NCBI GenBank assembly: GCA_020639235.1
Contig: JACKHC010000001.1
Span: 1,178,001 to 1,242,000 of the forward strand
Length of the DNA stretch: 64,000 nucleotides
Origin: Phycisphaeraceae bacterium
GTDB taxonomy: Bacteria; Planctomycetota; Phycisphaerae; Phycisphaerales; UBA1924
Reading direction: 5' to 3'
In this document: piece by piece, positions 1-8,260 of the stretch
Layout: every line of letters begins with the position of its first letter
How positions within the stretch are numbered: position 1 is the first letter of the stretch
Notes under the pieces: model-generated
Told to the model about the DNA's origin: nothing
Database searches by the model: none
The model's input: only the letters and a program-made list of their open reading frames with translations
Translations under genes and position numbers: made by a program

Positions 1-1
1 G

Positions 2-916
2 AAGGTGATGGCGGAGTTGGATATCGCGAACCGGCACTCGCCGCAGGACGGTCAGACGACGGTGCGGATCGGCTCGCGGAAGATCGATATTCGATTGTCG
101 TGCGTGCCGACGATCTACGGCGAGCGGTTGGTGCTGCGTTTGCTCGACCAGAGCCAGACGCAGTTGTCGCTCGATGCGCTGGGGATGGTGGCGGCGATGC
201 AGGGCGATATGGTGGAACTGATCAACCGCCCGAACGGGATGATTCTGGTGACGGGCCCGACGGGCTCGGGCAAGACGACGACGCTGTACGCGGCGATGGA
301 GAAGCTGGATCGCACGACGAAGAATGTGATGACGATCGAGGACCCGGTTGAATACCACCTCGAGGGCATCGCGCAAGTGCAGGTAAATGTGAAGCGGGGG
401 GTGACCTTCGCGTCGGGGCTGCGGTCGCTTCTTCGGCAGGACCCGGATGTGATTCTGGTAGGTGAGATTCGCGACGAGGAGACGGCGCGCTTGGCGGTGC
501 AGGCGTCGCTGACGGGGCACCTGGTGCTGGCGACATTGCACACGAACGATGCGCCCAGCGCGATCTCGCGTATGCAGGACATCGGCATTGAGCCGTACCT
601 GATTACTTCATCGCTTTTGGCGGTGCTGGCGCAGCGGTTGTTGCGGAAGTGCTGCGATAAGTGCCACAGCGTTGGTGAGGTGGATGGCGTGCGGTGCGAG
701 AAGTGCTTCGGGACGGGGTACAGCGGGCGGGTGGCGATCTACGAGGTGATGAAGATCTCGGACTCGATTCGTCGGATGACGCTCGAGACGGCGGACGCCG
801 TGCGGATTCGGTCGCTGGCGCTGGAGGAGGGGATGCGTCCGATGTTCGAGGACGGGATGGACAAGGTGCGCCGCGGGTTGACGACGGAGCACGAGCTGTC
901 GCGTGTGCTTGCGTAA
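2..916 (+). CDS. gspE: Type II secretion ATPase GspE, 5' end missing
   Basis: Hexameric ATPase that powers pseudopilus assembly at the cytoplasmic face of the inner membrane. The reading frame is open to the window edge and the first residues already belong to the core, so the N-terminal part is outside. Counting from the GTG at 5: Walker A GPTGSGKT near residue 84, Asp box TIEDPVEY near 110, Walker B ILVGEIRD near 150 and His box GHLVLATLHTNDA near 171. A tetracysteine zinc element follows (C217, C220, C231, C234), typical of GspE/PilB. It is followed after 12 bases by gspF. PilB of a type IV pilus is the alternative, but the downstream pseudopilin set favours type II secretion. Confidence 0.94.
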   Translation, partial: KVMAELDIANRHSPQDGQTTVRIGSRKIDIRLSCVPTIYGERLVLRLLDQSQTQLSLDALGMVAAMQGDMVELINRPNGMILVTGPTGSGKTTTLYAAMEKLDRTTKNVMTIEDPVEYHLEGIAQVQVNVKRGVTFASGLRSLLRQDPDVILVGEIRDEETARLAVQASLTGHLVLATLHTNDAPSAISRMQDIGIEPYLITSSLLAVLAQRLLRKCCDKCHSVGEVDGVRCEKCFGTGYSGRVAIYEVMKISDSIRRMTLETADAVRIRSLALEEGMRPMFEDGMDKVRRGLTTEHELSRVLA

Positions 917-928
917 ACGGAGCCGGAT

Positions 929-2128
929 GTGAGCGCAGCGCTGCTACAGAGTTATGTGTACCAGGCGGTGAAGCCGAGCGGGCAGAAGTCGTACGGCTTC
1001 AAGTCGGCGTCGGACGAGTCGTCGCTCGCGGAGATTCTGCGGCGGGACAACCTGCTGTTGCAGCGCGCGTGGCGCTTGCCCGGTTCGGGGTCGATGCCCA
1101 AAGGCACGTCCACGAAAGACGAGGTGGCGCTGAACGAGCAGTTGGAAACGCTGCTGACGCGGGGCGTGTCGCTCGTTGAGGCGCTGGAGGTTTCGGCGAC
1201 GGTGGTGAGCGCGGAGTGCCGCCCCCGGGTGGAGAAGCTGCGGGAAATGGTCTCGGCGGGGACGGGTTTTGCGGGTGCGTGTCAGCAGGTGGGCGGGTTC
1301 GATGACGTGACGATCGCGGTGTACCGGGCCGCGGAGCGGACGGGGGACCTTGGATCGGCGGCGGGTCGGTTGTCGGAGGCGGCGCGGCGGAAGCAGACGA
1401 TCGCGGCGCGGGCGGTGACGGTGATGATCTACCCGGCGGTGATCTTCACGGTGAGCATTCTGCTGTTCACGGGTATCTTGATGTTCCTGGTGCCGATGAT
1501 CGCGGGTCAGATTCGCGAACTGGGCGGGACGATTCCGTGGTTCAGCGAGTATGTGTTCTCGGTGGGGGAGTGGATGCGTGCGCACATGGCGGCGGTGCTG
1601 CTGGGCGCGGGCGGGGCGATCTTTTTGATCGTGGCGCTGCGCGCGAAGATTCTGGAGGGGCTCGGGTGGTTGGGGCGGCTGGTGCCGGTGATCGCGAACC
1701 TGATGATCACGGTGGAAATGGCGCGGTTCTTCTCGGTGATGGCGGCGATGACGCGGTCGGGCGTGCCGCTGGCCGAGGCGCTTGCGGGCGCGACGGGGGT
1801 GATCTCGGACTCGAACCTGCGCGGGCAGTTGGACAAGTTGCGGCGGGGCCTGGTGGAGGGCGGGACTTTCCGGACGCTCATCGAGGAGGTGGACGCGATG
1901 CCGCTGGCGACGCGGCGGTTGCTGATCGCGGGCGAGCGGGGGGGTGATCTGGAGTCGGTGTTCGATGCGCTGTCGGGGGATATGTCGACGGAGGTGGAGC
2001 GGAAGGCGACTCGGCTGCTGGCGATGCTGGAGCCGGCGGCGATTCTGGCGATGTTCGCGTTATTGGCGCCGCTCATTATGGCGATTGCGATTCCGCTGAT
2101 GACGATCCGCACCCAGGTGGGTCAGTGA
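929..2128 (+). CDS. gspF: Type II secretion inner-membrane protein GspF
   Basis: Polytopic platform protein of the secretion machine. The 399 residues contain two T2SSF repeats, the first starting near residue 67 (LNEQLETLLTRGVSLVEAL) and the second near 262 (ARFFSVMAAMTRSGVPLAEAL). Hydrophobic spans lie near 163-190, near 220, and at the C-terminus near 368-390. The GTG start is supported by GGAG at 919-922, six bases upstream. Length and repeat layout match the GspF/PilC family. It sits directly after the ATPase gene, the standard order. Confidence 0.93.
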   Translation: MSAALLQSYVYQAVKPSGQKSYGFKSASDESSLAEILRRDNLLLQRAWRLPGSGSMPKGTSTKDEVALNEQLETLLTRGVSLVEALEVSATVVSAECRPRVEKLREMVSAGTGFAGACQQVGGFDDVTIAVYRAAERTGDLGSAAGRLSEAARRKQTIAARAVTVMIYPAVIFTVSILLFTGILMFLVPMIAGQIRELGGTIPWFSEYVFSVGEWMRAHMAAVLLGAGGAIFLIVALRAKILEGLGWLGRLVPVIANLMITVEMARFFSVMAAMTRSGVPLAEALAGATGVISDSNLRGQLDKLRRGLVEGGTFRTLIEEVDAMPLATRRLLIAGERGGDLESVFDALSGDMSTEVERKATRLLAMLEPAAILAMFALLAPLIMAIAIPLMTIRTQVGQ

Positions 2129-2174
2129 TGGTAGAAGTGATGGCTGACGCGCAGGGGCTGGGAACCGGTCGGCC

Positions 2175-2180
2175 TATAAT
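2175..2180 (+). promoter_or_regulatory. Possible -10 box (TATAAT) ahead of gspG
   Basis: A perfect TATAAT lies in the short gap between gspF and the gspG coding start. That is conspicuous in DNA this GC-rich. No good -35 element lies 16-18 bases upstream, so this is only a candidate. A local promoter would let the major pseudopilin be made in excess over the membrane components. Confidence 0.35.
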
Positions 2181-2232
2181 CAAGGTTTACCAACGAGCCG
2201 ATGGCGCCATGCCTGATATGGAGATGCCCACG

Positions 2233-2634
2233 ATGTCAGTCTGCAAGAAGCGAAGTGTGCGGCGCGGGTTCACGCTGCTGGAGATGATGGTGGTGCTGGT
2301 GATCATCGGATTGCTGGCGGGCGTGGTGGCGATCAACCTGGTTGGTCAGGCCGACAGCGCGAAGGCCACGACCACAAGACAGAAGATGGTCACGATTCAG
2401 GGCGCGATTGACGGTTTCTATGTTCAGCAGAGTCGGTACCCGGTGAGTCTGGCGGAACTGGTGCAGATGAACATGGTCGTGCAATCGAAGTTGCAGGACG
2501 CGTGGAAAGAGCCGATCTATTACATGTCGCCGGCGGCGAACGGGAGCGCGTATGTGCTGATCTCGTTCGGCAAGAATAAGCAGGACGACGGCGGCGCGGG
2601 GGACGACATCTATGTCTACCCGGAAGCGGAGTAA
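2233..2634 (+). CDS. gspG: Major pseudopilin GspG
   Basis: Major pseudopilin that polymerises into the periplasmic piston of the type II secretion system. The product (133 residues from this start) has a basic leader with prepilin peptidase site G12/F13, then FTLLEMMVVLVIIGLLAG with the essential Glu at mature position 5. The C-terminal region (AWKEPIYYMSP, SFGKNKQDDGGAGDD) matches GspG, including the acidic calcium-loop-like stretch. In-frame ATGs also occur at 2209, 2218 and 2224. I chose 2233 because GGAG lies about nine bases upstream and the leader then has normal length. Its end overlaps the next pseudopilin by 23 bases. Confidence 0.92.
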   Translation: MSVCKKRSVRRGFTLLEMMVVLVIIGLLAGVVAINLVGQADSAKATTTRQKMVTIQGAIDGFYVQQSRYPVSLAELVQMNMVVQSKLQDAWKEPIYYMSPAANGSAYVLISFGKNKQDDGGAGDDIYVYPEAE

Positions 2635-3151
2635 ACACCGTTCGGCGCGGGGCCTGACCTTCCTGGAGATCGTCGTGTCGGTCGCGACGCTCTCGATGGT
2701 CGCGGGCGTGATCGTGGGGACGGTGTCGTTCTTCAAGAACGCGACGATGCTGGAGCGGCATCGGCTCAACGCGACGGAGGTCGCCAACCGGGTGATCCTG
2801 ACGAAACTGGATCAGCCCAAGTGGCGTCCGGGCGCGATGAACCGGAAGTTCACGATCAATGGGTTCCGGTACGCGTTCAACATGGACGTGGATCTCTTTG
2901 AGTTGGGCGCGGACGAGGCGAAGCTGAGCAGTCTGAGCGATGCGGATTTGAATGCGCGCATCTCGCACATGGAGCAGATCACGGTGACGGTGGCGCTGGA
3001 CGAGCCGGGTTCGAGGTTGTCGGGTGTGCCGCTGGCGACGCTGGTGCGGGTGCGCGACCCTCGGAAGATGGACTCGAGCCGCGTGCTGGAGTGGGTGACG
3101 GACCTGCTGAATCCGGCGGATGAAGAGGACGACGGCGGGGAGGAGCGCTAG
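2612..3151 (+). CDS. Minor pseudopilin (GspI/GspH-like)
   Basis: Small prepilin-type protein of 179 residues. A very basic leader ends in G14, followed by LTFLEIVVSVATLSMVAG. The first mature residue is Leu rather than Phe, and Glu is kept at mature position 5. The globular domain does not let me decide between GspI and GspH. Position between GspG-like and GspJ-like proteins fits GspI. It starts inside gspG and ends two bases before the next gene, so translation is probably coupled. Confidence 0.8.
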   Translation: MSTRKRSKHRSARGLTFLEIVVSVATLSMVAGVIVGTVSFFKNATMLERHRLNATEVANRVILTKLDQPKWRPGAMNRKFTINGFRYAFNMDVDLFELGADEAKLSSLSDADLNARISHMEQITVTVALDEPGSRLSGVPLATLVRVRDPRKMDSSRVLEWVTDLLNPADEEDDGGEER

Positions 3152-3153
3152 CG

Positions 3154-3975
3154 ATGCGGGCGCGTACGGGCGGGTTCACGCTTCTGGAGGTGATGCTCTC
3201 GCTGGCGCTTGCGGCGCTGGTTGTGAGCGGCGTGTTCGGCCTGCTCGGGCTCATGAACAACCAGATGCGCGTGTCGGAGGCGACATTCGCGGACACGGGC
3301 GGGTTGTACCGGACGCAGACGGTGGTGCGGCGGGCGCTGCAGACGATGATCGCGGGAGAGCCGACGGCGCTGGACGCGGGCGGCGATGCGGGTGATCTCG
3401 ATCCTGAAAATGATGATGTGGACGCGGATCTGGAGGCGCTTCGTGCTGACCTGGAGAGCGTGGTCGGGGCCGACGACGCGGCTTCGATCATGGACCGGCG
3501 CTCTGAGTTGCTCCTGCCGCACTTCGAGTTGGCGTGGGACGACCCGGAGCCCGGCGTTGTGGTGCCGGTGGTCGAGGTTGTGGTGCTCGAGTCGCCCGTG
3601 CCGGTGGACACGAGTGATATGGGGGATGCGGAGCGGGAGATGACGCTTCGCGACTCGGCGGTGGAGTCGTACCGCGGGATGTTCGAGGTCGCGCGGGATG
3701 ACCTGGTGCCGGAGCGGTGGAACCTGCGGTGGACGCCGATCGATCCGCCGATGCGCCCGATGGTTTTGATTCGGGATGTGATTCCGGAGTCGGTGGCGTG
3801 GATGGTGCTCCCGCTCAAGCGGGAAGAGGGTGCGCGGGATCCGTGGGTGACGGGCGTTTTTGCGGCGTATCTGGCGGAGGACTTCCCGCTGGCGGTGCGG
3901 TTGGTCTTCCGGACGAACAGCGGCGCGCAGGCGGACTGGGTCTTCGAGGTGGCGGTGGCGGAGGTGACGCAGTGA
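3154..3975 (+). CDS. Minor pseudopilin (GspJ-like)
   Basis: Prepilin-type protein of 273 residues. The short leader ends in G7, followed by FTLLEVMLSLALAALVVSG with Glu at mature position 5. An acidic, low-complexity segment (about residues 75-100, rich in D, E and A) is followed by a larger globular part, as expected for the bulkier GspJ tip subunit. The assignment to GspJ rests on size and gene order more than on clear motifs. Its stop overlaps the start of the next gene (GTGA). Confidence 0.78.
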   Translation: MRARTGGFTLLEVMLSLALAALVVSGVFGLLGLMNNQMRVSEATFADTGGLYRTQTVVRRALQTMIAGEPTALDAGGDAGDLDPENDDVDADLEALRADLESVVGADDAASIMDRRSELLLPHFELAWDDPEPGVVVPVVEVVVLESPVPVDTSDMGDAEREMTLRDSAVESYRGMFEVARDDLVPERWNLRWTPIDPPMRPMVLIRDVIPESVAWMVLPLKREEGARDPWVTGVFAAYLAEDFPLAVRLVFRTNSGAQADWVFEVAVAEVTQ

Positions 3976-4805
3976 AGCGCGCGGCGTGTCCGACTCGGCG
4001 CGGGTTTACCTTCCTGCTGGTGCTCGGATTGCTCGCGTTGGCGGTGGTGCTGACGGGCGTGATGCTGGAGCGGCAGCGGACGCAGGGGGCGATCGTGCAG
4101 ATGCAGATGGAGAACATCGAGCGGCATCACGAGCTGCTCAGCGTGCGGGACATCGCGCGGCGGTGGTTCCAGGAGTCGACGAGCGATGAAGACCTGCTGA
4201 TCTGGTCGGCGACGGGCGAGGTGGCGACGGCGATTCGGATGCCGGGCGGGCAGGTGTACCAGGTGCGGGTGTCGGACGGTCAGGGGACGGTGTGCGCGCG
4301 GATGGACAAGGCGGATCGGCTGGGGATGCGGGATCGGTTGCTTGAGATTCTGCGGCGGTTGCCGGAGGGGCGGCCGGACCTGATCCGCAAGAGCGGGCCG
4401 ATTCAGATCAGTTTTAATGGCGCGGCGTCGGAGGTGATCGACGCGCTGGCGCTGGATGATGTGGACATGGCCGGGGCGATGCACCGGCTCCGTGCGTCGG
4501 GGGTCGCGGACCGGGAGGCGTTCATCACGGCGATGGAGTCGGCGGGGCTGAACTCCGAGGACTACGCGTGGGCGCTGGATCTGCTGGCCTTCAAGCCGGT
4601 GCTGTGGCGGCTCCGGATCGATGTGTTTGAGGGGGACGATGAGCCGCGGGAGTACACGGTGCTGGTGGAGCGCCGGGTGAATGTGGCGTATGTGTACGAG
4701 TGGCGGTCGATTCCGATGGAGACCTTCGTGCCGGCGGCGGGCGATGACCCGAACTCGCTGGCGGGGGCGGATGATCGGGTTGACGGTTCAGCGCGGAGAC
4801 GGTGA
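3972..4805 (+). CDS. Minor pseudopilin GspK-like
   Basis: Protein of 277 residues starting at a GTG that overlaps the previous stop. The prepilin site is G11/F12 (RRGFTFLLVLGLLALAVVL), but mature position 5 is Leu, not Glu. Lack of Glu5 is the known hallmark of GspK, the pseudopilus tip protein, so the missing residue supports the call. Further support is the SAM-like helical region (DVDMAGAMHRLRASGVADRE, then ALDLLAFKP) typical of GspK. An open frame extends upstream to 3717 but lies inside the previous gene. Confidence 0.83.
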   Translation: MKRAACPTRRGFTFLLVLGLLALAVVLTGVMLERQRTQGAIVQMQMENIERHHELLSVRDIARRWFQESTSDEDLLIWSATGEVATAIRMPGGQVYQVRVSDGQGTVCARMDKADRLGMRDRLLEILRRLPEGRPDLIRKSGPIQISFNGAASEVIDALALDDVDMAGAMHRLRASGVADREAFITAMESAGLNSEDYAWALDLLAFKPVLWRLRIDVFEGDDEPREYTVLVERRVNVAYVYEWRSIPMETFVPAAGDDPNSLAGADDRVDGSARRR

Positions 4806-4834
4806 ACGGCCGACATTGACTTGGAGGAGGCGGT

Positions 4835-5437
4835 TTGTCTGGATTGGCGTCCATGGGGTTCTGGAAGTTCGCGCCGCTGGTGGCGATGGGCGGTGTTGCG
4901 CTCGCGGTGGGGGCGTGGATCGTGCCGATCCCGGGGATGGGCGCTTCGGCGGGCGATGGGGGTAGCGGGGGTGGGATCGTGACGCCGCCGGTGCAGGTGA
5001 ACTCGAAGGTGCTGCCGAACATTCCGGAGCATGACTGGTCGGCGCTGTACGGGCCCTTGATGGAAGTGCGGACTCCGTACCCGACATCGACGGAGACGGG
5101 GGGCGATGAACCGCCGCCCCCGCCGCCGCCCCCGCCGAATGATCTGCTGGAGGGTTGGCACTTTGCGGGGACGGTGACGGACTCTGACGGCGTGCTGGCG
5201 ATCGTGTCGGTGCACGGCGATCAGCGCTACTTCCGGATCGGGCAGATCGTGACGCTCAAGGACGGCGTGACGACAGCGGAGATCGTGGGGGTGGCGTCGG
5301 ACCATGTGATGGTGCGCGTCGAGGCCGTCGATCGGAAGGTGACCTCGGACGGGGCGCTGCATGATGCGCGAACCCCCGCGGTGCGCCGTGGCCGGACTGT
5401 GCAGCCGAACCGCTCGCGGCCGGGTGGTGGTTCGTGA
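4835..5437 (+). CDS. GspC/PilP-like inner-membrane periplasmic linker
   Basis: Protein of 200 residues with one N-terminal membrane span (about residues 10-30). A linker with a run of nine prolines follows near residue 90. A small beta-rich domain spans roughly residues 103-165 (LLEGWHFAGTVTDSDGVLAI, then RYFRIGQIVTLKDGVTTAEI) and resembles the HR domain of GspC or PilP. In those families the domain connects the inner-membrane platform to the secretin. The TTG at 4835 follows AGGAGG by four bases; ATG 4853 is an alternative start. Homology is judged by fold-like pattern and context only. Confidence 0.66.
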   Translation: MSGLASMGFWKFAPLVAMGGVALAVGAWIVPIPGMGASAGDGGSGGGIVTPPVQVNSKVLPNIPEHDWSALYGPLMEVRTPYPTSTETGGDEPPPPPPPPPNDLLEGWHFAGTVTDSDGVLAIVSVHGDQRYFRIGQIVTLKDGVTTAEIVGVASDHVMVRVEAVDRKVTSDGALHDARTPAVRRGRTVQPNRSRPGGGS

Positions 5438-6858
5438 GCGGCGCGTGCTGCGTGATCAAGGCGGACCTGTCGCGCGTGGTCGTGGTGAGCGATCAGGGCG
5501 CCGATGCGTGGAGCGCGAGCGATCTGTCGGCGGGTGATGCGCCGACGGCGGGGATTCTCTCGGCGCGGGCGCGGACGGCATCGGATTGGGCGGCCTCGCT
5601 GTCGGGCGTGCGGAAGAAACTGGGCGTTGTGTGCGTGGATGTCGAGGACATCCGGTGCCGATGGGTGCGCGCGACCGGGACAGCGGCGCCGATCGTGAGC
5701 GCGGCGACGCGGGGGCTGGATCAGGACTGGGAGGCGGCGGTGCTGCCCGAGCGGGTGGAACCGATTCTCAAGGATGATGGTTCGGCTTTCGGGAAAGAGG
5801 CGGGGGGCGCGGGCGTTGCGGTGCTGACGGTGGCGGATGCGCTGCCGCGGATCTTTCTGGATGAGATGGACAAACGGGGCGTGCGCGCGGGGGAGGTGAT
5901 TTCCCTGTGGCACGGGATGGCGCGCGCGTGGGACGACGGCAGGGACGGGCGGCTCGTGTGCGTGCTGCTCGGGACGAACGATGGGCGGTTGATCTGGTCG
6001 TGGTCGCGCGGCGGGCGGTTGCTCGCGGGCGGGAGCGCGCCGATCGCGGCGGGCGTTGGTGAAGATGAGGGGGGTTCGCCCGAGGCGCGTGCGGCGCGGC
6101 GGATTTCGCTTGATTGGCTCACATGGAGCGTCCAACTTGGGTTGTCGCCGGATGTGGTCGTCGCGGTGGGGGCGGTTGCGGGCCGTGCCGCGGGCGCGCT
6201 GGGCGAACAATGGGACGGCGTGGCGCTCTCGACGGTTGACGCCGAGGATGCGGTGGGCGCGACCATGACGCGGCTGGTGCGCGGGTCGAGCGGCGATCCG
6301 GGCGATGCACGGCAGGTGCTGGTGGGGCTGACGGGTCGGCCGACGCGCGCGACGCGGAGCGCGTATCGGTGGGGCGCGCTCGGGCTTGCGGCGCTGGCTG
6401 TTGCGGCGATCGGCATCGGGGTCCGGTTGTCGGGCGAGGCGGGGAGGATTCGCGAGTCGGCGAGTGTGGTCGGGGAGGAGTCGAAGCAGCGCGTGGTGGC
6501 GCGGTTCGCGGGGGCGGAGTCGCAGCCGAGTATTGATTTGTACTTGCAGCAGCAGGTCGCGAAGTTGCAGCAGGGCGCGAAGTTCCAGCCGCCGGCGGAC
6601 CCGGCGCCATTTTACGAGGAGTTGGAACGGTTGATCGGCGTGATCGGCGGATTGAACGGTGTGAAGCTGCAGAGCGTGACGCTCGGGCCGACGGGGACGA
6701 CGAGCGAGTTTACCGTTGAGGTCCCGGATACCCGGACGGGCGAGGAGTTGAAGAAGGCATTGCGCGAGACGCCGATGGCGGTGGCGTGGAGCGAGCAGCG
6801 GTCGATCGGCACGAGTCGTTCGAGCGAAACGACGATGGTTTTCAGGGGACAGTTCTGA
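5434..6858 (+). CDS. GspL-like secretion assembly protein
   Basis: Protein of 474 residues with a long cytoplasmic region (1-305) resembling the actin-like fold of GspL/PilM. One membrane span follows near 312-330 (GALGLAALAVAAIGIGV), and then a periplasmic tail whose last 75 residues look like the small ferredoxin-like domain of GspL/PilN. GspL recruits GspE to the membrane. The GTG start overlaps the end of the GspC-like gene, and the stop overlaps the next start (TGATG). Sequence conservation is weak, so the call rests on architecture and order. Confidence 0.7.
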   Translation: MSGACCVIKADLSRVVVVSDQGADAWSASDLSAGDAPTAGILSARARTASDWAASLSGVRKKLGVVCVDVEDIRCRWVRATGTAAPIVSAATRGLDQDWEAAVLPERVEPILKDDGSAFGKEAGGAGVAVLTVADALPRIFLDEMDKRGVRAGEVISLWHGMARAWDDGRDGRLVCVLLGTNDGRLIWSWSRGGRLLAGGSAPIAAGVGEDEGGSPEARAARRISLDWLTWSVQLGLSPDVVVAVGAVAGRAAGALGEQWDGVALSTVDAEDAVGATMTRLVRGSSGDPGDARQVLVGLTGRPTRATRSAYRWGALGLAALAVAAIGIGVRLSGEAGRIRESASVVGEESKQRVVARFAGAESQPSIDLYLQQQVAKLQQGAKFQPPADPAPFYEELERLIGVIGGLNGVKLQSVTLGPTGTTSEFTVEVPDTRTGEELKKALRETPMAVAWSEQRSIGTSRSSETTMVFRGQF

Positions 6859-7478
6859 TGACGGTGCCGCCGCCCAATCGCAGGACGAGCGACGTTGAGC
6901 GCCAGTTGGCGGCGATGGCGTCGTCGCGCGAGCGGGCGAACAATCCGGTGTCGTTCCTGGTTCTGGGGGTGCTGGCGCTGGTTGTCGGTCTGGGATTCCT
7001 GGGGTGGTCGGTGCTGTCGCTGGGCGGGGCGCGGTCGGAGCTGCGGGGGGCGGAGTCGCGGGCGCAGCGGTGGGATCAGTACCTGGCGACGATCGGATCG
7101 CTCTCGCAGAGCGCGCCGGATATCCGGCGTCTGTACCCGATTCTCGGGTTCATCAAGAGCGATCTCGAGGACATCCGCGATGAGATCTGGGCGAACGAGC
7201 TGCCGACGGTGATCGTCGGCTCGCACCAGCGGAAGCGCGTGATCATGGAGACCGATCTCGAGCAGTTCGAGATCGATGTGAATGTGCAGGGCGGGCAGGG
7301 GGTGGAACTGGATCGGCTCATGTTGTTCATTGATCGCGCGATGATGAAGTACAGGGACCGGCCCGCGTTTGTTTCGCAGCTGACGCTCCGGCCCATGCCG
7401 TCGAGCCCGAAGTGGAGCGGGACGGTGAAGTTCGGGAACTATCAGATCACCGATGATTTTGCGAAGGGCGCACCATGA
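6858..7478 (+). CDS. GspM/PilO-like membrane protein
   Basis: Protein of 206 residues with a short cytoplasmic head, one membrane span at about residues 31-53, and a periplasmic part starting with a charged helical stretch (ARSELRGAESRAQRW). That is the plan of GspM/PilO, the partner of GspL/PilN. The start ATG overlaps the preceding stop by one base, so it is probably translated with the GspL-like gene. The middle part (LEQFEIDVNVQGGQGVELDR) resembles the small alpha/beta domain of PilO-type proteins. I cannot exclude an unrelated anchored protein. Confidence 0.6.
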   Translation: MTVPPPNRRTSDVERQLAAMASSRERANNPVSFLVLGVLALVVGLGFLGWSVLSLGGARSELRGAESRAQRWDQYLATIGSLSQSAPDIRRLYPILGFIKSDLEDIRDEIWANELPTVIVGSHQRKRVIMETDLEQFEIDVNVQGGQGVELDRLMLFIDRAMMKYRDRPAFVSQLTLRPMPSSPKWSGTVKFGNYQITDDFAKGAP

Positions 7479-8086
7479 AGGCGACCGCGTTGATGGCATT
7501 GATTGTGGCGAGTGGGTGCGCGTGCGGCGTGGTCGGATGCGGGGGCGGTCAGCGCATGGACGGTGCCGGCGCGCAGGACGACATCGCGCAGCGGATGGCG
7601 CGCGCGGTTCGTTTGGCGGAGCAGGGTGATCGCGCCGAGGACCCGGCGCGGGCGCTGGCGTACTACGATCAGGCGATCGGCGAATACGAGGAACTGGCGC
7701 AGGCGTGGAACGGGCGTGGCGTGGCGCTGATGTCGCTGGACAGGTATTTGGAAGCGGCGGAGTCATTCCGGCGCGCGGGGGACCTGTGGCCCGATGATCC
7801 CCGCCCGCTCTACAACCTGGGCCTTGCGTACTACAACCGGCGGTACTTCGATGTGGCGCGCGAGCAGTTCGTGGAGGCGATCCGTAGGTCGCCCAACCAC
7901 CTGCCTTCGCTTCGGGCGGCGATCGAGTGCGATCGGGTGCTCAGCGGCGGCGATGAGGCGACACTGGATTGGATCGAGCGGGTGCTGATGTCGGATGTGA
8001 ATCCCGAGGAGCGGGACGATCTGACGCTGTTCCGGCTGAAGGTGCAGAAGCGTTTGGCGGACGAGAAGCGGGCCCTGGCGGGGTAA
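7475..8086 (+). CDS. TPR lipoprotein at the end of the secretion operon
   Basis: Predicted lipoprotein of 203 residues. The signal region holds Cys at 15, 17 and 22, with VVGC22 or VASGC15 as the lipobox. At least two tetratricopeptide repeats span about residues 55-150 (AWNGRGVALMSLDRYLEAAE, then PLYNLGLAYYNRRYFDVARE). TPR lipoproteins such as PilW/PilF pilot secretins to the outer membrane. No secretin gene is visible here, so a pilotin role is inference. It overlaps the previous gene (ATGA) and ends the run of coupled genes. Confidence 0.72.
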   Translation: MKATALMALIVASGCACGVVGCGGGQRMDGAGAQDDIAQRMARAVRLAEQGDRAEDPARALAYYDQAIGEYEELAQAWNGRGVALMSLDRYLEAAESFRRAGDLWPDDPRPLYNLGLAYYNRRYFDVAREQFVEAIRRSPNHLPSLRAAIECDRVLSGGDEATLDWIERVLMSDVNPEERDDLTLFRLKVQKRLADEKRALAG

Positions 8087-8260
8087 GGCGTCGGTTAGCG
8101 CCGCGTCAGGAATGGCGTGTCCGCGCGTGTCGGTTATTGACCCCGCACGCTTCGGGGGTGAGAATGATCTTGGCTGAGATCGAGTGAGACGCTGGCGGCC
8201 CCGGCGTCGGCGCTGTTGGCGTCGGCGGTTGGGATATAGCCGGCCGGAGGAGGTACCGGG

